Shown here: positions 18,121 through 27,226 of the stretch, piece by piece | Numbering within the stretch: the stretch's first letter is position 1 | Layout: each line of letters starts with the position of its first letter | Assembly (NCBI GenBank): GCA_017644325.1 | Contig: JAEPLS010000001.1 | Coordinates: 806,001 to 870,000, forward strand | Origin: Prochlorococcus marinus CUG1438 | Lineage (GTDB): Bacteria; Cyanobacteriota; Cyanobacteriia; PCC-6307; Cyanobiaceae | DNA: 64,000 nt | Reading direction: 5' to 3' | Position numbers and translations under genes: made by a program | Notes under the pieces: model-generated | What the model was told of the DNA's origin: nothing | Seen by the model: the letters and a program-made list of their open reading frames with translations, nothing else | The model's database searches: none

Positions 18121-20238
18121 TTGGAACTTCCCTTAGATCATTTTCGTTTAATTGGCGTAAGCCCCTCTGCATCATCTGAGGAAATATTAAGAGCTTTTCA
18201 ATTACGTTTAGATAAAACCCCTGATGAAGGGTTTACTTATGAAGTTTTAACCCAAAGATCAGAATTGCTTCGCTTAACTGCTGATTTGCTTACAGACCCA
18301 GAAAGCAGAAGAAAATACGAAAATATGCTTCTTAATGGAGCCTCAGGATTGGAGTTTCCTTCAAATAGAGAAGTGGCAGGATTGATTCTTCTTTGGGAAT
18401 CAGGTTCCTCAAAAGAAGCTTTTAAAATTGCAAGAAAAGCCTTGCAGCCCCCACAAACCCCAGCTTTAGGAAGTAGTAGAGAAGCTGATTTAACTTTATT
18501 GGCTGCTTTAACTGCAAGAGACTCTGCAATTCAAGAACAACAACTTAGATCCTATTCAAATGCGGCAGACTTTTTACATGAGGGTATACAACTTCTGCAA
18601 AGAATGGGAAAGCTTGTTGAAATGAGGAAAAGTCTTGAGGAAGACTTGGTTTCTCTGCTCCCTTACAGAATCCTAGACTTACTTAGTCGGGATTTAAGTG
18701 ATAAGGAGTCTCATAAAAAAGGTTTAAGTATGTTGGAAAATTTAATAATTAAGAGAGGTGGTTTGGAAGGTAGTAATAAATCTGAATATGGAAATTATCT
18801 AAATCAGCAAGAATTTGAAGTTTTTTTTCAACAAATTAAGCCATATTTAACTGTTCAAGAACAGATAGATCTGTTTCTTGAATTACAAAAAAGAGGATCA
18901 TTTGAAGCCGGATTTTTAGCTTTTCTATCCTTGATAGCAATTGGTTTTTCTAGAAGAAAGCCAGAAAAATTATTTGAAGCAAGAAAAATTTTAAAAAAAA
19001 TCAATTTACCAGGGCTTGATTCAATGCCTTTAAATGGTTGTTTAGATTTGTTATTAGCTGATATTGATCAAGCCTATGCAAGGTTTTTAAGTAGCACAGA
19101 TGAAAACTTACAAAATTGGCTAAATGATTATCGGGGAGACAAATTAGAGGCGATATGTGTTTTTTGTAAAAACTGGTTAGAAAATGATGTTTTAGTGGGT
19201 TATCGTGATATTGACGTAAAAGAGGTGAATCTTGATTCATGGTTTGAAGATAGAGAAATTCAAGAATTTATCGAAAAATTAGAAAAAAAATCAAATAAAA
19301 TTAGTATTAATTCAAGACTTTATAATCAAAATAATTCCATAAACGAATCTTATCAAAATTCAGAAGGGATAAAATCTTCGAAGAGAAAAGGATATGAAGA
19401 TGAAAATAGTTTGCCTTGGCCTGGAGGTATTAAGGTACAAGATGAAACGCAGATTACTCAAGAAAATATCTTTGAGGAAAAAGCTCTCAAAACTAAATCA
19501 TTAGATTTTTATAGTTACTTAATTGAAAAAATTGCAGAATTTAAGTTTAGTATTGGAGAATTTTTAGAAAACAAAGGAATTTTCAAGTCTCCATACTTTA
19601 CTTATTTCTATGCTTTTTTGATTTTATTTGGGGTTGGTATAGGCATCGGACTGCTTAGAAATAGTTTAAATAAATCTAATCAAGACAATACAACGATAGT
19701 GAAACCATCAAAAATTGCAAATAAAGATAAAGAACTAATTAAAGAAAATATAGTTCAAGAAAATAAAAAAATAGCTTCAAATCAATCAAATCAAACTGAA
19801 TCTATCAGTTCAGGTAAAGTCGAAAATATGTCCCTGCAGGTCATAGCAATTACCAAAGCTTCACCTTCAATAGAAGAAATAAAATATTTAATAGATACAT
19901 GGTTATCAAATAAGAGCAATTATATGGCAGGGAAAAAAGAAATTAATCTTTCCAAAATTGTTAAAGATGGCCTGATAAAAAGGACTATTGATGAAAGGCA
20001 AAAAGATATACAAAAAGGTTTATATAAAGAAATTAGCTCAAGAATAGATAAGATAGTTTTGAAATCACAAACTTCTTCGAGAATAGTTGCTGAAGCTGAA
20101 TTGGAATATAAAGAGAAAATTTTAAAAAACTCGGGTGAGTTAGTTAATGAGACTATAATAAATCCCTTAAAAGTTAAATACATATTAGGTTTTTCTAATA
20201 AATCATGGAAATTAGCTGATTTCGTAAGTGGCTTGTAA
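18121..20238 (+). CDS. ftn2: Cell division protein Ftn2/ZipN (ARC6 homologue)
   Basis: Ftn2/ZipN is the cyanobacterial FtsZ-ring anchor, homologous to plant ARC6. The 705-residue protein starts at TTG with LPLDHFRLIGVSPSASSEEI, a J-like domain over about residues 3-70, then a long helical region. One transmembrane helix is at about residues 492-513 (FTYFYAFLILFGVGIGIGLL). The C-terminal domain of about 110 residues (from EEIKYLIDTWLSNKSNYMAG to WKLADF) is the ARC6-like IMS/DUF4101 fold that would face the periplasm. A lysine- and asparagine-rich linker joins them. ffh follows 47 bases downstream. Confidence 0.9.
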   Translation: MELPLDHFRLIGVSPSASSEEILRAFQLRLDKTPDEGFTYEVLTQRSELLRLTADLLTDPESRRKYENMLLNGASGLEFPSNREVAGLILLWESGSSKEAFKIARKALQPPQTPALGSSREADLTLLAALTARDSAIQEQQLRSYSNAADFLHEGIQLLQRMGKLVEMRKSLEEDLVSLLPYRILDLLSRDLSDKESHKKGLSMLENLIIKRGGLEGSNKSEYGNYLNQQEFEVFFQQIKPYLTVQEQIDLFLELQKRGSFEAGFLAFLSLIAIGFSRRKPEKLFEARKILKKINLPGLDSMPLNGCLDLLLADIDQAYARFLSSTDENLQNWLNDYRGDKLEAICVFCKNWLENDVLVGYRDIDVKEVNLDSWFEDREIQEFIEKLEKKSNKISINSRLYNQNNSINESYQNSEGIKSSKRKGYEDENSLPWPGGIKVQDETQITQENIFEEKALKTKSLDFYSYLIEKIAEFKFSIGEFLENKGIFKSPYFTYFYAFLILFGVGIGIGLLRNSLNKSNQDNTTIVKPSKIANKDKELIKENIVQENKKIASNQSNQTESISSGKVENMSLQVIAITKASPSIEEIKYLIDTWLSNKSNYMAGKKEINLSKIVKDGLIKRTIDERQKDIQKGLYKEISSRIDKIVLKSQTSSRIVAEAELEYKEKILKNSGELVNETIINPLKVKYILGFSNKSWKLADFVSGL

Positions 20239-20285
20239 TTATAAACTTCGGGATCATCTATAATAATTAAAAATACTTTTAAATA

Positions 20286-21809
20286 ATGTTTGATGAACTA
20301 TCATCACGCTTTGAAGACGCAGTAAAAGGTTTAAGAGGCGAAGCAAAGATTAGTGAAAACAATATCAATAGTGCCTTGAAAGAGGTGAAAAGAGCATTAC
20401 TCGATGCGGATGTTAGTTTATCAGTAGTAAAAGATTTTATTTCAGATGTTAAAGATAAAGCTGTCGGTGAAGAGGTAGTAAGGGGTGTAAACCCAGGTCA
20501 AAAATTTATAGAAGTTGTAAATAAAGAGTTGATTAATATTATGGGGAATGAAAATTCTCCATTAGAAGAAAATGAAAATAGTCCTACCGTTATTTTAATG
20601 GCTGGACTTCAGGGAGCTGGTAAAACAACTGCAACAGGAAAATTAGGTCTTCACCTGAAGGAAAAAGATAAAAAAGTTCTTTTGGTTGCAGCAGATATTT
20701 ATAGACCAGCAGCTGTTGATCAACTTAAAACACTAGGAAGTCAATACGACTTAGAAGTTTTTTCGGCCGAAGGAAAAAATTGTAAACCAGAAGAGATAGC
20801 AAAGGATGCACTGAATTATGCGAGTGAAAATAATTTTGATTCGATCATTATTGATACTGCAGGAAGATTGCAAATTGATGAATCAATGATGAGTGAAATG
20901 GTTCGAATAAAAGAAGTTTCTAATCCTGATGAGGTTTTGCTTGTTGTTGATTCAATGATTGGGCAAGAAGCTGCTGACTTGACAAAATCATTTCATGAAA
21001 AAGTAGGAATCTCTGGAGCGATACTAACCAAGTTGGATGGAGATTCAAGAGGAGGTGCCGCTTTATCAATAAGAAAAATAAGTGGCAAACCAATAAAATT
21101 TATTGGAGTAGGAGAAAAAATAGAGGCATTGCAACCATTCCATCCAGAGAGAATGGCTAGCAGAATCTTAGGTATGGGTGATGTATTGACACTTGTTGAA
21201 AAAGCCCAAAAAGAAGTAGAGCTTGCTGATGCAGAAGCAATGCAAAAGAAACTTCAAGAAGCAACATTTGATTTTAATGATTTTGTTAAGCAAATGAGAT
21301 TAATTAAAAGGATGGGATCGCTTGGAGGGTTGATAAAACTAATTCCTGGAATGAATAAAATTGATGATGGGATGATTAAAAATGGAGAAGATCAACTAAA
21401 GAAAATAGAATCAATGATCTCTTCAATGACTCTCGAAGAGAAACAAAAACCAGAGGTTCTCGCAGCTCAGCCTTCAAGAAGACAAAGAATCGCTAAGGGG
21501 AGTGGCTATGAAGCAAAAGATGTTGATAAAGTGTTAGCTGATTTTCAAAGAATGAGAGGTTTCATGAAACAAATGGCAAATGGAGGAATGCCAGGAATGG
21601 GAGGAATGCCAGGAATGGGAGGAATGGGAGGAATGCCAGGAATGGGAGGAATGCCAGGAATGGGAGGAATGGGAGGAATGCCAGGAATGGGAGGAATGGG
21701 AGGAATGCCAGGAATGGGAGGAATGCCAGGAATGGGAGGAATGGGTAGTAATAAACCTATGAAGAAACAAAAAACTAATAAAAAGAAAAAAGGTTTTGCG
21801 GATTTATAG
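20286..21809 (+). CDS. ffh: Signal recognition particle GTPase Ffh
   Basis: Ffh binds 4.5S RNA and signal peptides and targets nascent membrane proteins to FtsY. The 507-residue protein has the N domain, the P-loop GLQGAGKTT at 107-115, DTAGRL, TKLDGDSRGG and a C-terminal M domain. The M domain ends in a tail of 18 tripeptides GM(P/G) between about residues 434 and 487, then a lysine-rich end. Methionine-rich tails fit signal-peptide binding, but the length and regularity here are marked. rpsP follows after 55 bases. Confidence 0.96.
   Translation: MFDELSSRFEDAVKGLRGEAKISENNINSALKEVKRALLDADVSLSVVKDFISDVKDKAVGEEVVRGVNPGQKFIEVVNKELINIMGNENSPLEENENSPTVILMAGLQGAGKTTATGKLGLHLKEKDKKVLLVAADIYRPAAVDQLKTLGSQYDLEVFSAEGKNCKPEEIAKDALNYASENNFDSIIIDTAGRLQIDESMMSEMVRIKEVSNPDEVLLVVDSMIGQEAADLTKSFHEKVGISGAILTKLDGDSRGGAALSIRKISGKPIKFIGVGEKIEALQPFHPERMASRILGMGDVLTLVEKAQKEVELADAEAMQKKLQEATFDFNDFVKQMRLIKRMGSLGGLIKLIPGMNKIDDGMIKNGEDQLKKIESMISSMTLEEKQKPEVLAAQPSRRQRIAKGSGYEAKDVDKVLADFQRMRGFMKQMANGGMPGMGGMPGMGGMGGMPGMGGMPGMGGMGGMPGMGGMGGMPGMGGMPGMGGMGSNKPMKKQKTNKKKKGFADL
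21585..21746 (+). repeat. Tandem 9-bp repeat coding for the Ffh Met-Gly tail
   Basis: The stretch consists of 18 units of 9 bases, GGAATGCCA or GGAATGGGA, in mixed order with very few base differences. Each unit encodes Gly-Met-Pro or Gly-Met-Gly. The near-identical DNA, beyond what the protein needs, suggests growth by slippage or unequal exchange. Copy-number change keeps the frame because the unit is a multiple of three. Confidence 0.9.
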
Positions 21810-21864
21810 TTTCTAAATTCTTACCTTTAAATGATATTATTATTAAAAACTCACTAAATTTAAG

Positions 21865-22230
21865 ATGATTAAATTGCGCCTTAAGCGCTTTGGTAAGAAA
21901 AAAGAGGCAAGTTTCAGAATTGTTGCATGCAATAGTACTTCCAGAAGAGATGGTAGACCTCTACAGGAATTAGGTTTTTATAACCCAAGAACTAAAGAAA
22001 CTAGACTTGACACGGAGGCCTTAAGAACAAGACTTACACAAGGTGCTCAGCCAACTAATGTTGTTAGAACCTTACTAGAGAAAGGAGGATTATTGGAAAA
22101 AGTAGAGAGACCTTCTATTGCTATAGGTAAGGCAAAGTTAGAAAAGGAAAAATTAGCAAAGGCTAAAACTAAAGACGAAGAAGGTGATAGTAGTAAAGCT
22201 GAAAGCGAAAGTAATCAAGCAGAAAGCTAG
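21865..22230 (+). CDS. rpsP: 30S ribosomal protein S16
   Basis: The protein starts [20 protein letters not shown] and continues [16 protein letters not shown], which are S16 signatures. The core is about 85 residues. The remaining 35 or so form a charged tail rich in Lys, Glu and Ala, then Ser and Glu, so the total of 121 residues exceeds that of E. coli S16 (82). The ffh-rpsP-phoH order suggests an operon of translation and targeting genes. Confidence 0.95.
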   Translation: MIKLRLKRFGKKKEASFRIVACNSTSRRDGRPLQELGFYNPRTKETRLDTEALRTRLTQGAQPTNVVRTLLEKGGLLEKVERPSIAIGKAKLEKEKLAKAKTKDEEGDSSKAESESNQAES

Positions 22231-22266
22231 TTCTTTGATAAATTTTTATTCTTATAAAATAACTAA

Positions 22267-23223
22267 ATGAAGGAAGTTTCCAAAACTGGTCACTTCACAA
22301 TAGATTTGCCAAGCTCTGATGCTGCTACAGCATTATCAGGACCTGGAAATTCCTTTTTAAAAAAGTTTGAGTCTTTAACGGGAGTCTCTTTAACTATAAG
22401 AGGCTTACAACTTGAGATGAACGGTGTCATATCTAAGATTGAGAGAGCGTCAGCATTAGTCGAGCTGACAAGACCAATATGGGAACAAGGTTTAGAAGTT
22501 CCTGAGGTAGATCTTAAAGCGGCTTTAAGTTCTTTAAATATAGGAGAGTCATCTTCACATGCTGAACTTGCCAAAAAAGTTCTTGCGCGTTCCAAAGAAG
22601 GGAGATATTTAAGACCAAGAACTATCAAGCAAAAAGAATATGTTGAATCAATTGAGAACTTTGATCTTACTTTTGCAATTGGTCCGGCTGGAACTGGTAA
22701 AACATTTTTAGCAACTGTTTGCGCAGCAAGACTATTGAACGAGAAAAAAATTGAAAAAATCATTCTAACCAGACCAGCTGTAGAAGCAGGAGAAAGTTTA
22801 GGATTTCTGCCTGGCGATCTGCAACAAAAAGTAGATCCATATTTAAGACCCTTGTTTGATTCTTTACATAGTATTTTTGGATTTGATAGAACAAATTCCT
22901 TAATTGATAAAGGAACTATTGAAGTGGCTCCTTTAGCATTCATGAGAGGCAGAACCTTAGATAAATCCTTAGTTATCTTAGATGAAGCGCAGAACACAAC
23001 TTGTTCTCAAATGAGAATGTTTTTAACAAGATTAGGTGAAAGATCGAAAATGGTTGTAAATGGAGACATAACTCAAATCGATTTAAAAAAAGATCAGGAA
23101 AGTGGCCTTATCGAAGCCGCAAGGATATTCACTGAAACTGAAGGTATAAAATTTTGTTATTTGACTGTTGAAGATGTAGTACGTCATCCTTTAGTTCAGA
23201 AAATTATTGAGGCTTATAAATAA
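22267..23223 (+). CDS. phoH: PhoH-like ATPase
   Basis: The 318-residue protein has an N-terminal region with a KH-like fold, then a P-loop ATPase domain with Walker A GPAGTGKT at about 139-146 and Walker B VILDEAQNTTCSQMRMFLTR. LTRPAVEAGESLGFLPGD and KMVVNGDITQIDL are family signatures. PhoH proteins are NTPases linked to RNA metabolism and, in some bacteria, phosphate stress; the exact role here is unknown. No Pho-box is evident in the 36-base gap before it. Confidence 0.93.
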   Translation: MKEVSKTGHFTIDLPSSDAATALSGPGNSFLKKFESLTGVSLTIRGLQLEMNGVISKIERASALVELTRPIWEQGLEVPEVDLKAALSSLNIGESSSHAELAKKVLARSKEGRYLRPRTIKQKEYVESIENFDLTFAIGPAGTGKTFLATVCAARLLNEKKIEKIILTRPAVEAGESLGFLPGDLQQKVDPYLRPLFDSLHSIFGFDRTNSLIDKGTIEVAPLAFMRGRTLDKSLVILDEAQNTTCSQMRMFLTRLGERSKMVVNGDITQIDLKKDQESGLIEAARIFTETEGIKFCYLTVEDVVRHPLVQKIIEAYK

Positions 23224-23296
23224 CCGAATTACTCTGGAGATCCGTACCCTGAAATTTTAAAAATCAAGTAGAATAGAATCATAATTAATAAAAAAA

Positions 23297-24034
23297 ATGC
23301 CAGCAAGTAGTAATTTCAATCAAGCTATTCGTGAAGCACAAAATAGCTCAATTATTGGGCCTAACGTTGTTCAAAAAGCTTTACCTTACGTTGGTGGAGG
23401 TATGGTTCTAACTTCTTTGGGTGTTCTAGCGGGTGTCTCACTCATAGCAACAAATCCTGGGCTTTTCCAACCTCTTTCAATTCTTGCTTTAATTGCGGAA
23501 TTTATTTTGTTTTTTATTGCCACAAGCGCTGCAAATAATGCAAATAATACAAAAGCCTTACCTTTACTAACAGGATTTAGTTTATTAACAGGATTCACCT
23601 TAAGTGGAATAGTTGCTTTAGCAATAGGAACAATTGGGATTGGTTCTGTCGGAACAGCCGCCTTGGCTACAGGTATAACTTTTGTTATTGCCTCTTATAC
23701 AGGCCAAAGGATGAGTGATAGCGTCGGCCAAGCACTTAGTGGGGTAGTTGGACTTGGGTTAATAGGACTTCTCATAGCAATGTTTGTTCAATTAATTGGT
23801 GGATTCTTCGCTCCTGGAGTTTTCGGAGGTTCAGGGCTTGAATTGATAATTGCAGGATTTGGTACTGTTTTGTTTGTTGCAATGTCTTTTGTAGATTTCT
23901 ACATAATGCCTAGAAGATACAATGATGATCAATACCTGGCAGGAGCTTTAGGTATGTATCTAACTTATATAAATCTTTTCGTTTTTATATTAAGATTAAT
24001 GATTGCCCTTCAAGGCGGTGGAAGAAGAGATTAA
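23297..24034 (+). CDS. Bax inhibitor-1 / YccA-like membrane protein
   Basis: The 245-residue protein is almost entirely hydrophobic, with six or seven predicted helices. It resembles the BI-1 family: an N-terminal amphipathic part (NFNQAIREAQNSSIIGPNVVQKAL), glycine-rich helices, and the C-terminal YLAGALGMYLTYINLFVFILRLM, which corresponds to the LY.D..NLF..LL motif of YccA/YbhL. Proteins of this family act as membrane calcium-leak channels or interact with FtsH; no function can be read directly here. A strong terminator follows. Confidence 0.8.
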   Translation: MPASSNFNQAIREAQNSSIIGPNVVQKALPYVGGGMVLTSLGVLAGVSLIATNPGLFQPLSILALIAEFILFFIATSAANNANNTKALPLLTGFSLLTGFTLSGIVALAIGTIGIGSVGTAALATGITFVIASYTGQRMSDSVGQALSGVVGLGLIGLLIAMFVQLIGGFFAPGVFGGSGLELIIAGFGTVLFVAMSFVDFYIMPRRYNDDQYLAGALGMYLTYINLFVFILRLMIALQGGGRRD

Positions 24035-24057
24035 AAAACTTTTTCAATTCATATTAC

Positions 24058-24086
24058 AAAGCGTAGAATTTTTTCTACGCTTTTTT
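24058..24086. terminator. Bidirectional rho-independent terminator
   Basis: AAAGCGTAGAA (24058-24068) and TTCTACGCTTT (24073-24083) pair perfectly over 11 bp with a TTTT loop, and T residues follow to 24086. The A-rich left side gives a U tract on the minus strand as well. It lies between two convergent genes, at the very end of the minus-strand one, so it can serve both. Confidence 0.88.
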
Positions 24087-24612
24087 ATTGTGCGATATCA
24101 AGAAATTGTTTTTTTATAAAATCCTTCTGCTCTGAGTCATATTTTATCGAATTATCAAAACTATTTCCCATATTATCTAGGTCTCTAAGGAATTGATTAA
24201 TAGTCTTCGTAACCAACTTTGTTTCTAGCAGTCTCAAAATAGCTTTACATCTATCTGAAATGTTTTCTGATGTTTTCTGATATTCATGATTATTATCTCT
24301 TCGATGAATAATAATTTGGGCGGAACTCATTATTAAATTTTTTACTATTATTTCCGCTACAGCATCCCCACCTTCGTTCAGTTTGAAAATTAGTGAAAAA
24401 GGAAGTTTATCTAACAATAAACAATTTTTATCTGATAAGGCGTATGCAAAAAATCCTCTTAGCCCATTTTTTTTCTTAATTAGTTCTGCAATCCTATCTG
24501 CTAAAACCTCTTCGCTAAGTAAATCTTCTCCCCACTCTTTACACCATTGTGCTGATATATTTATTGCCTGAGTAAAAGAAGCTTCTTTTAAATTTATGGT
24601 TTTTTTTTCCAT
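24085..24612 (-). CDS. Conserved-looking hypothetical protein, 175 aa
   Basis: I do not recognise a family. The 175-residue protein starts MEKKTINLKEASFTQAINIS, is soluble, and has mixed charged helices with ISAQWCKEWGEDLLSEEVLADRIAEL and a central ADIHRRDN-like basic segment (IIIHRRDNNHE). There is no signal peptide or membrane segment. It converges on the BI-1 gene and starts 38 bases from the divergent era start, so the two may share a promoter region. Its good codon pattern and length make it a real gene. It may be one of the picocyanobacterial core proteins of unknown role, which is inference. Confidence 0.75.
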   Translation of the reverse strand: MEKKTINLKEASFTQAINISAQWCKEWGEDLLSEEVLADRIAELIKKKNGLRGFFAYALSDKNCLLLDKLPFSLIFKLNEGGDAVAEIIVKNLIMSSAQIIIHRRDNNHEYQKTSENISDRCKAILRLLETKLVTKTINQFLRDLDNMGNSFDNSIKYDSEQKDFIKKQFLDIAQ

Positions 24613-24650
24613 TTTTGATCAGAATTTTATTATTGATGTATTAAAAGTCT

Positions 24651-25562
24651 TTGAACAATTATAGATCTGGGTTTGTAACTTTACTAGGAAGGCCAAATGT
24701 GGGTAAATCTACTTTAATAAATAAGTTGATTGGAGAAAAAATAACAATTACTTCTCCAATAGCACAAACTACTAGAAATAAATTAAAAGGAATACTTACT
24801 ACAAACAATGGGCAAATAATTTTTGTCGATACACCAGGTGTTCATAAACCTCATCATCGTCTTGGAGAGATATTAGTAAAAAACGCAAAATCTGCAATTA
24901 ATGGGGTTGATATGGTGATTTTTGTAATTGATTCAAGTGAAGAACCTGGCAGAGGTGATGAATATATATTGAACTTTTTAGTCGGAAATAAAACTGAGTT
25001 TATTGTTGCATTAAATAAGTGGGATTTGGTTAATAAAGAATTTAGGAATCAACGATTAGATCAATATAGAAGATTTTTTGGAGTTAATAGAAATTTTCAG
25101 ATTGTAAGTGCTTCTAAAGGAGAAGGATGTTCTGAACTGGTAGATATGGTACTTAACTTTCTTCCGGAGGGGCCAAAACTTTATGAGGAAGAGACGATAT
25201 GCGACCAACCATTAGATAACTTGTTGTCTGATTTAGTAAGGGAGCAGGTATTAATAAATACAAGAGAAGAAGTACCTCATAGCGTTGCAGTCAAGATAGA
25301 AAAGATAGAGGAAATGAAAAGAAAAAATGGAAAAAGTTTTACAGCTATTTTGGCTACCATTATCGTTGAAAGATCATCTCAAAAAGGTATTCTTATTGGA
25401 AAGAAAGGTTCAATGTTAAAAATTATTGGTCAGTCATCAAGATCAAATATGTCAACATTAATTGATGGTCCAGTTCATTTGGAGTTGTTTGTGAAAGTTG
25501 TTCCAAATTGGAGAAAAAAAGAATCAAGGCTTATTGAGTTTGGTTATGAGGAAGATTTCTAG
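24651..25562 (+). CDS. era: GTPase Era
   Basis: Era binds the 3' end of 16S rRNA and helps 30S assembly. The 303-residue protein starts at TTG. It has G1 GRPNVGKST at 13-21, DTPGVH, NKWD, and a C-terminal KH domain with GILIGKKGSMLKIIG. Its stop is directly followed by the ATG of the trmD-ispF gene, so the two are in one operon. Confidence 0.95.
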   Translation: MNNYRSGFVTLLGRPNVGKSTLINKLIGEKITITSPIAQTTRNKLKGILTTNNGQIIFVDTPGVHKPHHRLGEILVKNAKSAINGVDMVIFVIDSSEEPGRGDEYILNFLVGNKTEFIVALNKWDLVNKEFRNQRLDQYRRFFGVNRNFQIVSASKGEGCSELVDMVLNFLPEGPKLYEEETICDQPLDNLLSDLVREQVLINTREEVPHSVAVKIEKIEEMKRKNGKSFTAILATIIVERSSQKGILIGKKGSMLKIIGQSSRSNMSTLIDGPVHLELFVKVVPNWRKKESRLIEFGYEEDF

Positions 25563-26783
25563 ATGAGTAGTTTCAATTTTGATGTAATTACATTATTCCC
25601 AAAAGCTTTTGAACTATTAAATAATTTAGGAGTTATAACAAAGGCTCTAGATAAGAATCTAATTAATGTGAAATTACATGATTTAAGAGGATTTGGCGAG
25701 GGTTCATATAGGCAAGTTGACGATAAGCCTTATGGAGGAGGAGCAGGAATGGTTTTGAAACCAGAACCTATTTTTAAGGCGTATGAATCAATTAAAAAGT
25801 CATCTAAAAGTAAAACTTTGTTGATGACCCCTCAGGGTAAAGTCTTAAAGCAGGAATATCTTACGAGATGGTCAGCTTTGGATCAAATTATCATTATTTG
25901 TGGTCAATATGAAGGTTTTGATGAAAGGATTAGATGTTTAGCTGATGAAGAGATATCGATAGGTGATTATGTGCTTTCAGGAGGTGAAATACCTGCTATC
26001 TCAGTAATTAATGGTTTGACTAGATTATTACCAGGGACTCTTGGTGATCCAGACTCCTTAGTGGATGAAAGTCATAATTCTTCTTTATTAGAATATCCTC
26101 ACTACACGAGGCCATTAATTTTTAAGGATATGAAAGTACCAGATGTTTTAGTTAGTGGTAACCATGAAGAGATTAAATCCTGGAGAAGGCAAAAAAGTAT
26201 TGAAAGAACATTGGAGAGAAGAAGTGATTTGATTTCAAATGAAAACTATAAAAAATCGCCACAAAGTAAGACAATAATAAAAGAGTCTAATCAATTTATG
26301 AATTTCAGAATAGGTAATGGATACGATATTCACAGACTAGTAAAGGATAGAGATTTAATTATTGGTGGTGTAAAATTGCACCATCCGGATAAATTAGGAT
26401 TAGATGGTCATAGTGATGCTGATGTTTTAAGTCATTCAATAATGGATGCATTATTGGGCGCACTTTCTCTAGGCGATATTGGAAAGTATTTCCCACCATC
26501 TGATGAAAAGTGGAAAAATGCTAATAGCTTGTTGTTGTTATCAAAAGTAATTGAATTGATAAGACAAGATGGTTGGGAAATAAATAATATTGATAGTGTT
26601 CTTATAGCTGAAAGGCCAAAAATCATGTCGCATATTAAACTTATGAAAAAAAATATATCTGAAACCTTAAATATCAATGAGAATTTAATTGGGATTAAAG
26701 CAACCACGAATGAAAAAATGGGCCCAGAAGGAAGAGAAGAGGGTATAAGTTGCCATTCAGTAGTGCTATTGGAGAAAAAATGA
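25563..26783 (+). CDS. trmD-ispF: Fused tRNA (guanine-37-N1)-methyltransferase and MECDP synthase
   Basis: One 406-codon frame joins two complete enzymes. Residues 1-245 are TrmD, with the knotted SAM site ([35 protein letters not shown]) and LEYPHYTRP; it makes m1G37 in tRNA. Residues 246-406 are IspF of the MEP isoprenoid pathway, starting [14 protein letters not shown], with metal ligands Asp255 and His257, [10 protein letters not shown] and the C-terminal [17 protein letters not shown]. The linker [14 protein letters not shown] has no stop. IspF could also be made from its own ATG at 26298. Such fusion is not the usual arrangement of these enzymes, so either a true fusion or a lost stop is possible. 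Confidence 0.9.
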   Translation: MSSFNFDVITLFPKAFELLNNLGVITKALDKNLINVKLHDLRGFGEGSYRQVDDKPYGGGAGMVLKPEPIFKAYESIKKSSKSKTLLMTPQGKVLKQEYLTRWSALDQIIIICGQYEGFDERIRCLADEEISIGDYVLSGGEIPAISVINGLTRLLPGTLGDPDSLVDESHNSSLLEYPHYTRPLIFKDMKVPDVLVSGNHEEIKSWRRQKSIERTLERRSDLISNENYKKSPQSKTIIKESNQFMNFRIGNGYDIHRLVKDRDLIIGGVKLHHPDKLGLDGHSDADVLSHSIMDALLGALSLGDIGKYFPPSDEKWKNANSLLLLSKVIELIRQDGWEINNIDSVLIAERPKIMSHIKLMKKNISETLNINENLIGIKATTNEKMGPEGREEGISCHSVVLLEKK

Positions 26784-27226
26784 AATTAAATTTAAATTTG
26801 AAAAAAAATTTCCAACGATTTTATTTAGCATTAATATGCTTAATAGTTTTAATTTTTCAGTCTGATATTCCTAACTTAAAAGCTCTTCCTATGGATAATT
26901 ATCAAAGTGAAATGGTCATAGAGGAATTAAGACTTAAAGTCCCTGCCGATGCAAAAGCAACATGGTTGAATGCTGAAAAAGAAATATGGGAGCCATGGTT
27001 ATCTTCTCAAGATGGTTTTTTAGGGAGACAATTGTTTTGGGATAAAGAAAAAGAAGAAGCTTTAATATTGGTAAATTGGAAAAGTAAAAAATTATGGAAA
27101 AATATACCAATGTCAGAAGTAAATATAGTCCAACAAAAATTTGAAGATAATGTTAAGACTGCTCTAAATGTAAAAGTAAATCCTTTTAAATTAATTTATG
27201 AGGGAGAATTAGATAAGCAAGGATGA
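26780..27226 (+). CDS. TIGR03792-like cyanobacterial protein with signal peptide
   Basis: The start is the ATG at 26780, which overlaps the trmD-ispF stop as ATGA; an upstream in-frame codon at 26750 would add ten residues that only copy ispF sequence. The 148-residue protein has a hydrophobic signal segment ([19 protein letters not shown]). The mature part, with [20 protein letters not shown] and [20 protein letters not shown], resembles the uncharacterised cyanobacterial TIGR03792 family, which looks like a small ferredoxin-like (ABM-type) domain. Function is unknown. It overlaps larB by another ATGA. Confidence 0.75.
   Translation: MKLNLNLKKNFQRFYLALICLIVLIFQSDIPNLKALPMDNYQSEMVIEELRLKVPADAKATWLNAEKEIWEPWLSSQDGFLGRQLFWDKEKEEALILVNWKSKKLWKNIPMSEVNIVQQKFEDNVKTALNVKVNPFKLIYEGELDKQG

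Noticed and set aside
21534-21770. Minus-strand and +2 frame repetitive ORFs over the ffh tail (HSSHSWHSS, EECQEWEE patterns)
   Set aside because: They are other-frame readings of the ffh 9-bp repeat.
26750-26779. Upstream start of the TIGR03792-like gene
   Set aside because: It would add residues that only mirror the ispF frame; the ATGA overlap at 26780 is the natural start.
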